Source: Cytophagaceae bacterium UBA6715
Lineage (GTDB): Bacteria; Bacteroidota; Bacteroidia; Cytophagales; Spirosomataceae
Direction: 5' to 3'
Assembly (NCBI GenBank): GCA_002454335.1
Contig: DKIP01000058.1
Coordinates: forward strand, 1 to 21,699
Length of the DNA stretch: 21,699 bases
The notes under the pieces are model-generated. The model saw nothing but the letters and a program-made list of their open reading frames with translations. It was not told the origin of the DNA and did no database searches. Position 1 is the first letter of the stretch. Each line of letters opens with the position of its first letter. The translations under genes were made by a program, and so were the position numbers. Shown here piece by piece: positions 15,992-21,699 of this stretch.

Positions 15992-16576
15992 TCAGTAATA
16001 ACCTTTACTTTTTGCGTAAGAGGCTAAACGCTCTTTCAAAATGGCACGAGCACGATGGAGTCGTGAACGAACAGTTCCAATCGGGATATCCAATATACGA
16101 GCCATTTCCTCGTAACTAAATTCCTCTAAATCACAGAGAATAATAATCATTCGAAAGTCTACAGGTAAGGCTTGAATGGCAGCTGTAATTTCATCACCCA
16201 GCATCTCATTAACCGTTTCCGCATGCAGGTCGGCATGCGTCGCAGGTTCTTGATCTTCATCACCCGAAAAGGATTGCTCAACCCATTCAAACTCCACTTT
16301 TGATGGGCCACGCGATTTTTTTCGGTAATCGTTAATGAAATTATTTTTCAGAATTCTGAATAACCAGGCTTTGGCATAGGTTCCTGGTTCGAATGAATCG
16401 ATGAATCGAAAGGCTTTCATGCAGGTATCTTGAACAAGATCCTGCGCATCATCCTCATCATTCGTAAGTCGAAGAGCAAAGTTATACATCGCATCGAGAT
16501 GCGGCATAAACTCTTTCTCAAATAAGGCTTGCGCGTTATTTTGAGGCATCGAAACTGTTATCGTAGGTGTTTCCAT
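15992..16576 (-). CDS. ECF-type RNA polymerase sigma factor
   Basis: A 194-residue sigma-70 family protein of the extracytoplasmic-function group. Region 2 is 'FMPHLDAMYNFALRLTNDED' followed by 'AQDLVQDTCMKAFRF', with 'TYAKAWLFRILKNNFIN' for -10 recognition. Region 4 is 'LPVDFRMIIILCDLEEFSYE' plus the helix-turn-helix 'IPIGTVRSRLHRAR'. An acidic linker of about 30 residues joins them. I chose ATG 16576 over TTG 16585 three codons upstream. A consensus promoter lies at 16625-16655. The anti-sigma-like gene downstream suggests a cognate pair. The regulon cannot be told from this window. Confidence 0.93.
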   Translation of the reverse strand: METPTITVSMPQNNAQALFEKEFMPHLDAMYNFALRLTNDEDDAQDLVQDTCMKAFRFIDSFEPGTYAKAWLFRILKNNFINDYRKKSRGPSKVEFEWVEQSFSGDEDQEPATHADLHAETVNEMLGDEITAAIQALPVDFRMIIILCDLEEFSYEEMARILDIPIGTVRSRLHRARAILKERLASYAKSKGYY

Positions 16577-16624
16577 GGTAGGCAATTAAGCACATCGAAT
16601 TTGATATGTGCATACGAGTGCCTA

Positions 16625-16655
16625 CAAATCTAAGACCAAAAATTAATCTGCCAAA
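16625..16655 (-). promoter_or_regulatory. Consensus Bacteroidota promoter for the sigma-factor operon
   Basis: On the minus strand TTTG (16652-16655), exactly 19 nt, then TAGATTTG (16625-16632): a full match to TTTG-N19-TAnnTTTG. Expected transcription start is near 16618, leaving a leader of about 42 nt. It begins 5 nt after the end of mreD, so the sigma/anti-sigma/gmk/nadD/comEC run can be transcribed independently of mreBCD. Confidence 0.8.
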
Positions 16656-16660
16656 AAGAC

Positions 16661-17170
16661 CTATTCATGACGGTTGAAAAATTCTAAAATCCCAAAAACT
16701 GCCATGCCCAATAACGAAGATGACAAGGCTTTCAACAGACTAAAGCCCAATAAGGTCCAATCTCCTGCTTCCAAAATAAATAGCAGTAAATGATGCGACA
16801 TCAACATGAGAAATAAATAAGGAAAGAACCAAAGCCACTTCATTTCGGCTAATGAAATACTGGATCGCTCATCGTAACCATTCGCTGGGGTAAGTATTCG
16901 AAAATACACCGGACGCAACCAAGCCACCAAAACACATGCGAAGGCATGCATGCCATGGGTATTATAAAAAATATCGATTAGCCAACCTACGAACATTGAT
17001 CCCACTAATAAGATCCATGTATTTGTTTGCATAGGCGCTTTCACTAAAAACCAAATATAGATAAAACAAAAGGCGACATTTGCGATAGCAATATCACGTA
17101 AAAACAATACCTGAATAGCAATCGCAAAGACAACGGAGAAAAACCACTTAAAATTAACGTTGACGTTCAT
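16661..17170 (-). CDS. mreD: Rod shape-determining protein MreD
   Basis: A 169-residue inner-membrane protein with about five hydrophobic segments (roughly 10-28, 32-44, 52-68, 76-88 and 112-132, with more near the end). 'GWLIDIFYNTHGMHAFACVL' matches the conserved MreD stretch (DxxxxxxxG.hA). MreD works with MreC and MreB to guide lateral-wall synthesis. Sequence conservation in this family is low, so the call rests mainly on length, topology and its position 1 nt after mreC. Stop is TAG at 16661-16663. Confidence 0.9.
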   Translation of the reverse strand: MNVNVNFKWFFSVVFAIAIQVLFLRDIAIANVAFCFIYIWFLVKAPMQTNTWILLVGSMFVGWLIDIFYNTHGMHAFACVLVAWLRPVYFRILTPANGYDERSSISLAEMKWLWFFPYLFLMLMSHHLLLFILEAGDWTLLGFSLLKALSSSLLGMAVFGILEFFNRHE

Positions 17171-17171
17171 C

Positions 17172-18011
17172 CTATTCTGATTTGGGTTTTGTTGTTTCCA
17201 ACTGTGCTTGCTGCCCGGCCAAACGGTTTTTGATTACATACACATATTGCAAAGTCGAGAATTGCGTAAATAACATGACTTTAATGTCATGGAATGTATC
17301 ATCTTTTTCAAGACCAACCTTTGCTACGATTCCAATGGGGATATTGGGTGGAAAAACAGCATTATAATCAGAGGTAACAACGGTATCTCCTTTGACAACT
17401 TTTTTATATTTGGAGACATCCATCATATCTGCAACTTCACTTTGAAAGCCGGGCCATTTGATGTAACCTAATTCCCCGCTGCGCTTTAATTTGGCCGAAA
17501 CTGAGTTACTCGTATGCAAAATAGACACCACCAAAGCTAAATTTTCTGTACAAGACATAACTTTTCCCACAACGCCTGTGGACGAAATAACAGCCATTCC
17601 GGGCAATATACCATCAGCGCGCCCCTTGTCTATGGTTAAATAGTTCTGCGACATGCGCGTCGATTGATCAATAACGCGGGTGGCAACAGCTTGATAGCGA
17701 TTCAGCATCGCCTCAGAAACATAATAGGGGAGTTTTGTCAGTGGCTGTTGTTGGCTTTTCAAACGCAACAATTCAGTCCGCAAGCGCGCATTTTCTTGGG
17801 CCAGTGTACCATTAACAATACGCAGTTGATGATAGGTTTTTACCTCTTGTGTTGTAGATAAAATGGAAGCTGCCCATTGATTTGTCGTATTAAAATAGAG
17901 CGAATGCTGGTATGCATTGTATTTAAATACGGCCCAAACATTGACCAATTCAAGCAACAAGAACAAAAGGATAACCCTTTGACGCGCTAAAAATTGGAAC
18001 AATTGAATCAT
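17172..18011 (-). CDS. mreC: Rod shape-determining protein MreC
   Basis: A 279-residue bitopic protein. Residues about 12-30 form one membrane helix ('VILLFLLLELVNVWAVF'), 60-90 a coiled coil ('LRIVNGTLAQENARLRTELL'), and the rest the periplasmic MreC double-beta domain, with 'YLTIDKGRADGILPGMAVIS' and 'TGVVGKVMS' as family signatures. It links the cytoplasmic MreB filament to periplasmic wall enzymes. It starts at ATG 18011, 19 nt after mreB, and ends 1 nt before mreD. Confidence 0.96.
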   Translation of the reverse strand: MIQLFQFLARQRVILLFLLLELVNVWAVFKYNAYQHSLYFNTTNQWAASILSTTQEVKTYHQLRIVNGTLAQENARLRTELLRLKSQQQPLTKLPYYVSEAMLNRYQAVATRVIDQSTRMSQNYLTIDKGRADGILPGMAVISSTGVVGKVMSCTENLALVVSILHTSNSVSAKLKRSGELGYIKWPGFQSEVADMMDVSKYKKVVKGDTVVTSDYNAVFPPNIPIGIVAKVGLEKDDTFHDIKVMLFTQFSTLQYVYVIKNRLAGQQAQLETTKPKSE

Positions 18012-18030
18012 AAGTTATCGCGATTGAAAA

Positions 18031-19056
18031 CTAGGTAATTAAAACAGGCTTGTACTTCTCAAGATTTTTTAAAATTTCACCCGTTCCACGTACAACTGCT
18101 TTCAAGGGATCATCAGCTACATGGACTTTCAATTGCGTTTTCTTTTCGATACGTTTATCTAACCCATGTAACATCGCACCACCACCGGCTAAATGAATAC
18201 CGTTGTGGAAAATATCACCTGAAAGTTCCGCTGGAGCCCGTTGTAAGGTTTCCATAATCGCTACCTCTATTTTCGTGATTGACGAATCTAAGGCGTAGGC
18301 GATTTCAGAATAATTAATCAAAATTTCTTTCGGGATACCTGTCATTTGATCACGACCACGAATTTCGAAATCGGCAGGTGGGTTTTCTAATTCGGGCAAT
18401 GCAGCTCCCACTTGGATTTTAATTTGCTCAGCAGAACGCTCTCCAATTACCAATTTGTGTTCGCGCAATAAATAATCTTTAATGTCACGTGTAAATTCAT
18501 CACCAGCTACACGAATCGAGTTTTCCACCACGATACCACTCAAGGAAATGATCGCAACTTCCGTGGTACCTCCTCCAATATCTACAACCAATGAACCATT
18601 GGGCTGTTCAATGTCTATTCCGATACCAATCGCAGCGGCGATAGGCTCATGTACCATGTAAACTTCACGAGCACCGGCGTGCTCAGCCGAATCTTTAACC
18701 GCACGTTTCTCTACCTCAGTAATACCCGATGGGATACAAATCACCATCCGAAGAGCAGGCGAGAAAAACGAATTCCCTCGATCCAACATTTTAATCAACC
18801 CGCGCAACATTAATTCCGCTGCGGTAAAGTCGGCGATTACTCCATCTTTTAATGGACGAATCGTTTTGATATTATCATTTGTCTTTTCATGCATCATCAT
18901 CGCTTGCCGACCTACAGCTAACACTTTGTTTGTATTACGGTCTAAAGCAATGATCGACGGCTCGTCGACAACAACTTGATTTTTGTGAATAATTAAGGTA
19001 TTTGCTGTACCTAAATCAATGGCGATGTCCTTTGTCAGGAAATTAAATAGTCCCAT
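18031..19056 (-). CDS. mreB: Rod shape-determining actin homologue MreB
   Basis: A 341-residue actin-like ATPase that forms membrane-associated filaments directing cell-wall elongation. Phosphate 1 motif 'DIAIDLGTANT' (10-20), 'VVDEPSIIA', phosphate 2 'LVVDIGGGTTEVAIISLSG' and adenosine motif 'GIHLAGGGAML' are all present. The N-terminal 'MGLFNFLTK' is a short amphipathic membrane-binding stretch. Length is typical. ATG 19056 is preceded by a TAnnTTTG element. First gene of mreBCD. Confidence 0.98.
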   Translation of the reverse strand: MGLFNFLTKDIAIDLGTANTLIIHKNQVVVDEPSIIALDRNTNKVLAVGRQAMMMHEKTNDNIKTIRPLKDGVIADFTAAELMLRGLIKMLDRGNSFFSPALRMVICIPSGITEVEKRAVKDSAEHAGAREVYMVHEPIAAAIGIGIDIEQPNGSLVVDIGGGTTEVAIISLSGIVVENSIRVAGDEFTRDIKDYLLREHKLVIGERSAEQIKIQVGAALPELENPPADFEIRGRDQMTGIPKEILINYSEIAYALDSSITKIEVAIMETLQRAPAELSGDIFHNGIHLAGGGAMLHGLDKRIEKKTQLKVHVADDPLKAVVRGTGEILKNLEKYKPVLIT

Positions 19057-19103
19057 GGTGTTTCAAATAGGGGAAATAATAAAGCTATACATGCTCTAAA
19101 AAA

Positions 19104-19111
19104 CAAATTTA
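19104..19111 (-). promoter_or_regulatory. -7 element for mreBCD (TAAATTTG)
   Basis: On the minus strand TAAATTTG fits TAnnTTTG, giving a leader of about 40 nt before the mreB ATG. No TTTG stands at 19-nt spacing, so the -33 half is not supported. Confidence 0.45.
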
Positions 19112-19296
19112 CAGATAAAAAATGACCTAATTATTTATTTTATGTCAAATTTCTAGCCACCCTAAAAATAATTATAAAAAACAGATTAGCACAGAATTTC
19201 AAACCGCTCCCACCCCGCCAGCGATTTATATAGGTATATTACAATTAAAATTGGTTGGCATATTTAGCCAAATGCATAAAAATTAATATAAAATAA

Positions 19297-19327
19297 TTTG
19301 GAATTATTATCTGATTTATTAGTTTTG
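19297..19327 (+). promoter_or_regulatory. Consensus Bacteroidota promoter for the AraC-type regulator
   Basis: TTTG (19297-19300), exactly 19 nt, then TAGTTTTG (19320-19327), a complete TTTG-N19-TAnnTTTG match. Expected start of transcription is near 19334, about 45 nt before the ATG at 19379. Confidence 0.8.
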
Positions 19328-19378
19328 TCCAAATTAAAAAGTTAAAACCGTGTTTTTCGGTGGATAATCAGGAATATA

Positions 19379-20305
19379 ATGGAAGATTACAACAAGATCA
19401 TTGAATCCCTTGGGGTCAAATTCATCAAAGCACGCAACATAAGAATATTACAACCTATTCGTATAAAGAATTACTACGATGTGGAAAACTCGCTCTTGAT
19501 ATTGTACAAAGGCGAAGTTTCTTTTGGTGAAGAAGATACACCAGTGGAAGAAGGTGATATGCTATTCATCCCAGGTGGGAAAATGGTAAGCGTAACCTAT
19601 GGAAACGCTGAAAAACCGAAAGCCGTTAACAACGAAGAGTTCATGACGCACCGCGAATTGTACTTCGACCTGAACATGGATTCGCAGAATATCGGTAACC
19701 ATGAAAATTCTTTCGGAATGGTTGCCTTTGAAGCAAAGGTATTTGACTCTGTCAATTTTTTCACTTCCTTAGACATCCCTCCCTTCTTAATAAAGAAGGA
19801 TGAAAAATTAGCCCAAACAATCAAAGAAATTTTGTTAGAGGATATGTCTGATGAGATTGGCAAAGGCCGTATCATCAAAATCAAAACGGAAGAAATTGTT
19901 ATCGAAGTTATCCGTTACATCATCCAAAACCGACTTTTCGTTGAGCAATTAGCCACCAACAGTACTTACTTCAAAGACCCACGCTTAATTGATATTTTTG
20001 CTTATATCAAAGACCATATCGGAGGAGATTTATCAAACAAGGTGCTTGCCAATGTTGCGAACGTATCTGAAGATTATGTAGGCCAATATTTCAAAATGTT
20101 GACAGGAATAAATCCACAAGATTATATCGAATACCAACGAATGGAAGCGGCTGTAGGCTTATTACGTACAACAAAAAAATCCATCCGCGCAATTGGCTCG
20201 GAAGTTGGCTATAAAGACACCGCCTATTTCTGTCGTCGTTTCAAAATGATGTTTGGTATTCCAGCAGGAAAAATGAGACGTCGCGAATCGTTGATGAACA
20301 TCTAA
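19379..20305 (+). CDS. AraC-family transcriptional regulator
   Basis: A 308-residue regulator. The N-terminal part (about 30-110) looks like a cupin-type sensing domain: 'LLILYKGEVSFGEEDTPVEE' followed by 'GDMLFIPGGKMVS'. The C-terminal 90 residues (about 210-300) are a double helix-turn-helix: 'VLANVANVSEDYVGQYFKML' with 'TGINPQDYIEYQRMEAA', then 'SIRAIGSEVGYKDTAYFCRR' with 'FKMMFGIPAGKMRR'. This is the AraC/XylS DNA-binding signature. The ligand is unknown. It is a single-gene unit: own consensus promoter, terminator directly after, opposite-strand genes on both sides, so its targets cannot be read from context. Autoregulation is possible but unproven. Confidence 0.93.
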   Translation: MEDYNKIIESLGVKFIKARNIRILQPIRIKNYYDVENSLLILYKGEVSFGEEDTPVEEGDMLFIPGGKMVSVTYGNAEKPKAVNNEEFMTHRELYFDLNMDSQNIGNHENSFGMVAFEAKVFDSVNFFTSLDIPPFLIKKDEKLAQTIKEILLEDMSDEIGKGRIIKIKTEEIVIEVIRYIIQNRLFVEQLATNSTYFKDPRLIDIFAYIKDHIGGDLSNKVLANVANVSEDYVGQYFKMLTGINPQDYIEYQRMEAAVGLLRTTKKSIRAIGSEVGYKDTAYFCRRFKMMFGIPAGKMRRRESLMNI

Positions 20306-20325
20306 GCGATTCCGCTCTAAACATA

Positions 20326-20353
20326 AAAAGGCCCAGTTTTCACTGGGCCTTTT
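20326..20353. terminator. Bidirectional terminator between the AraC gene and the pseudouridine synthase gene
   Basis: A perfect 12-bp stem, AAAAGGCCCAGT (20326-20337) with its complement at 20342-20353, around the loop TTTC. A-rich on one side and T-rich on the other, so it gives a U-tailed hairpin on both strands. It fits the end of both convergent genes (stops at 20303-20305 and 20362-20364). Confidence 0.92.
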
Positions 20354-20361
20354 CTTTTGCA

Positions 20362-21699
20362 CTACAACAAGTATTTCAACTTCACTAACTCGCGCTCAGT
20401 TAGGTAACGCCAGCTGCCACGAGGCAAATCTTTTTTGGTCAATCCCGCAAAGGTTGTTCGGTCTAGTTTCGTTACTTCGTATCCTAAATGTTCAAAAATA
20501 CGACGAACAATACGGTTCTTACCCGAGTGAATTTTCACTCCAATTACATAACCATCCGGTGTAACTTTAGCCAAATCATCAACTTTAATTTCACCATCTT
20601 CTAATTGTAGCCCCGCAAGGATTTTTTCAAAATCCTCATCAGTCAACGGCTTATTTAATTCTGCTTGGTAAATCTTTTCTATTTCATTCGATGGATGGGT
20701 CAATTTATCCGCCAATTCTCCATCGTTGGTCAATAACAACAACCCTGTTGTGTTACGATCTAAACGACCAACTGGATAGATACGCGCATCGCCCGCATTT
20801 TTCACTAATTCCATCACTGTTTTACGATCATTCGGATCTTCCGTCGTTGTTAAGAAATCCTTGGGCTTATTCAATAAGACATAGGCAGGCTTTTCACGGT
20901 TTAAGCGGCGGTTACCGTATTTCACGACATCCGTTGGACCCACTTGGTAACCCATTTCCGTAACCACCTTATTGTTTACTTTAATTTCACCGGCTTCGAT
21001 CAATTTATCCGCATCCCGACGAGAGCATATACCTGCATTCGCGATGAATCGATTTAATCGAACTTCATCACCACGACGCTCAGTCTGCGCAATTTTCTTT
21101 TGAATTTTAGCAGGAGCATTTTCTTTGTAACGATCTAATTTATAGGCCGGAGAAAAGGCAGGTGCCTGATCATGGCGATTACGCGATTTGAAAGTATCGC
21201 GCTTCGAAAACTTGGCTGGACGTCCACGATCATCTTCCCGAGGAGTAAATTTACGTTCCTCCCGAGCTTCAAAATTACGAGGCGCCTCATCGCGCGCTGG
21301 ACGTGGTGAAAAATCACCCCTCGTTCTTCTAAATGGTGCGCGTGGAGCATCACCCTCTTCTCGAGGTGCACGCGGTGTATAAGGACGATCACTCGAATCT
21401 TCACGATTGAATGGACGACGCTCAGCACCCTCACGCCGTGCGCGCGGTGTATACGGACGATCACTCGATCCCTCACGGTTGTAAGGACGACGCTCAGCAC
21501 CCTCACGCGGTGCGCGCGGTGTATACGGACGATCACTCGATCCCTCACGATTGTAATGGACGACGCTCACCCCCTTCACGAGGCGTATATGAACGATTGC
21601 TAGATCCTTCACGGTTGTAAGGACGACGTTCAGCACCCTCACGAGGCATATATGAACGATTGCTAGATCCTTCACGATTGTAAGGACGACGTTCAGCAC
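20362..21699 (-). CDS. S4-domain rRNA pseudouridine synthase (RsuA/RluB type), 5' end outside window, frameshift in repeat region
   Basis: The C-terminal part is a complete RsuA/RluB/E/F-type enzyme that turns a uridine of rRNA into pseudouridine. S4 RNA-binding domain: 'VRLNRFIANAGICSRRDADK'. Catalytic motif: 'PVGRLDRNTTGLLLLTNDG', with the catalytic Asp codon at 20758-20760. Signature end: 'SGKNRIVRRIFEHLGYEVTK'. Before the S4 domain lies a long, disordered, Arg-rich extension containing tandem repeats 'GAERRPYNREGSSDRPYTPR', a known habit of Bacteroidota homologues. An extra base at 21557 shifts the frame: beyond it the repeats read properly only in another frame, which hits TGA at 21545-21547. 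The catalytic frame stays open to the window edge but codes non-repeat sequence there. RluB is the nearest guess. The true start is outside the window or is an internal restart. Confidence 0.88.
   Translation of the reverse strand: MLNVVLTIVKDLAIVHICLVRVLNVVLTTVKDLAIVHIRLVKGVSVVHYNREGSSDRPYTPRAPREGAERRPYNREGSSDRPYTPRARREGAERRPFNREDSSDRPYTPRAPREEGDAPRAPFRRTRGDFSPRPARDEAPRNFEAREERKFTPREDDRGRPAKFSKRDTFKSRNRHDQAPAFSPAYKLDRYKENAPAKIQKKIAQTERRGDEVRLNRFIANAGICSRRDADKLIEAGEIKVNNKVVTEMGYQVGPTDVVKYGNRRLNREKPAYVLLNKPKDFLTTTEDPNDRKTVMELVKNAGDARIYPVGRLDRNTTGLLLLTNDGELADKLTHPSNEIEKIYQAELNKPLTDEDFEKILAGLQLEDGEIKVDDLAKVTPDGYVIGVKIHSGKNRIVRRIFEHLGYEVTKLDRTTFAGLTKKDLPRGSWRYLTERELVKLKYLL
21358..21699 (-). repeat. 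Coding tandem repeats (63-nt and 72-nt units) in the pseudouridine synthase gene
   Basis: Read on the minus strand: a unit starting at or before 21699 (full codons from 21697) ending at 21638, a 63-nt unit 21637-21575, a 73-nt unit 21574-21502 (72 nt plus one inserted base), and 72-nt units 21501-21430 and 21429-21358. Short units encode GAERRPYNREGSSNRSY(M/T)PRE (21 residues). Long units encode the same with SSDRPYTPRAPRE (24 residues). The array continues past the window edge. It is protein coding, not a CRISPR array: there are no unique spacers. Confidence 0.93.

Larger units (their letters stand above)
19057..19378. other. Divergent intergenic region between mreB and the AraC-type regulator
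   Basis: 322 nt, A/T-rich, with no convincing ORF. It holds a -7 element for mreB (19104-19111), a full promoter for the regulator (19297-19327) and a short inverted repeat TTGGC (19255-19259)/GCCAA (19267-19271) with a 7-nt spacer that could be an operator. A locally G/C-richer patch at about 19202-19222 has no assigned role. I see no RNA gene. Confidence 0.6.

Noticed and set aside
16577..16585. TTG start of the sigma-factor gene
   Set aside because: An ATG lies three codons downstream, and the extra residues add no family motif.
21135..21548. Minus-strand ORF of 137 codons rich in V, R, I and H, and plus-strand ORFs at 21188-21620
   Set aside because: They are alternative-frame reads of the repeat and low-complexity part of the pseudouridine synthase gene.
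21358..21699. CRISPR array
   Set aside because: Units are head-to-tail copies with no unique spacers, translate to a repeated Arg-rich peptide, and have no cas genes nearby.

Overview
The window is a stretch of core chromosome from a member of the Bacteroidota, most likely a Cytophagales-type bacterium. Evidence for this: type IX secretion (T9SS) genes porU and porV, promoters matching the Bacteroidota consensus TTTG-N19-TAnnTTTG, few Shine-Dalgarno sites, a tandem rhomboid pair with a DUF6576-like tail, and a pseudouridine synthase with an Arg-rich repetitive N-terminus. The genus cannot be assigned from sequence alone. I see no mobile element, CRISPR array, tRNA or rRNA.

Layout. 1-1936 (+): the 3' end of porU, then porV with a strong terminator. 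1949-3220 (+): an M16-family protein lacking the zinc motif. 3217-5305 (-): a two-gene unit of a GNAT-like protein and a PfkB sugar kinase, overlapping the M16 gene tail to tail by 4 nt. 5448-8533 (+): cysS followed by two tandem rhomboid proteases. 8575-10548 (+): dxs. 10664-12472 (+): typA/bipA with its terminator. 12506-16576 (-): ECF sigma factor, small zinc-finger anti-sigma protein, gmk, nadD and a ComEC/Rec2 protein, very closely spaced after the anti-sigma gene and served by a consensus promoter at 16625-16655. 16661-19056 (-): the cell-shape operon mreBCD. 19379-20305 (+): an AraC-family regulator with its own consensus promoter. 20362-21699 (-): an S4-domain rRNA pseudouridine synthase that runs off the window.

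How the genes work together. PorU and PorV are partners in the outer-membrane attachment complex that processes T9SS cargo. MreB, MreC and MreD form the elongation scaffold. The sigma and anti-sigma genes are a probable envelope-stress or signalling switch. The rest is housekeeping: isoprenoid precursors (dxs), NAD (nadD), GMP phosphorylation (gmk), tRNA charging (cysS) and ribosome-associated GTPase (typA).

The strongest unusual signal is at the right edge. The pseudouridine synthase gene has a coding tandem array of 63-nt and 72-nt units. One unit carries a single extra base at 21557 that puts the upstream units out of frame with the catalytic domain. Other points are the missing HxxEH motif in the M16 protein, a hydrophobic tail and substituted zinc ligand in the anti-sigma protein, several non-ATG starts, and two promoters with exact N19 spacing. 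I found no convincing new multi-gene system.
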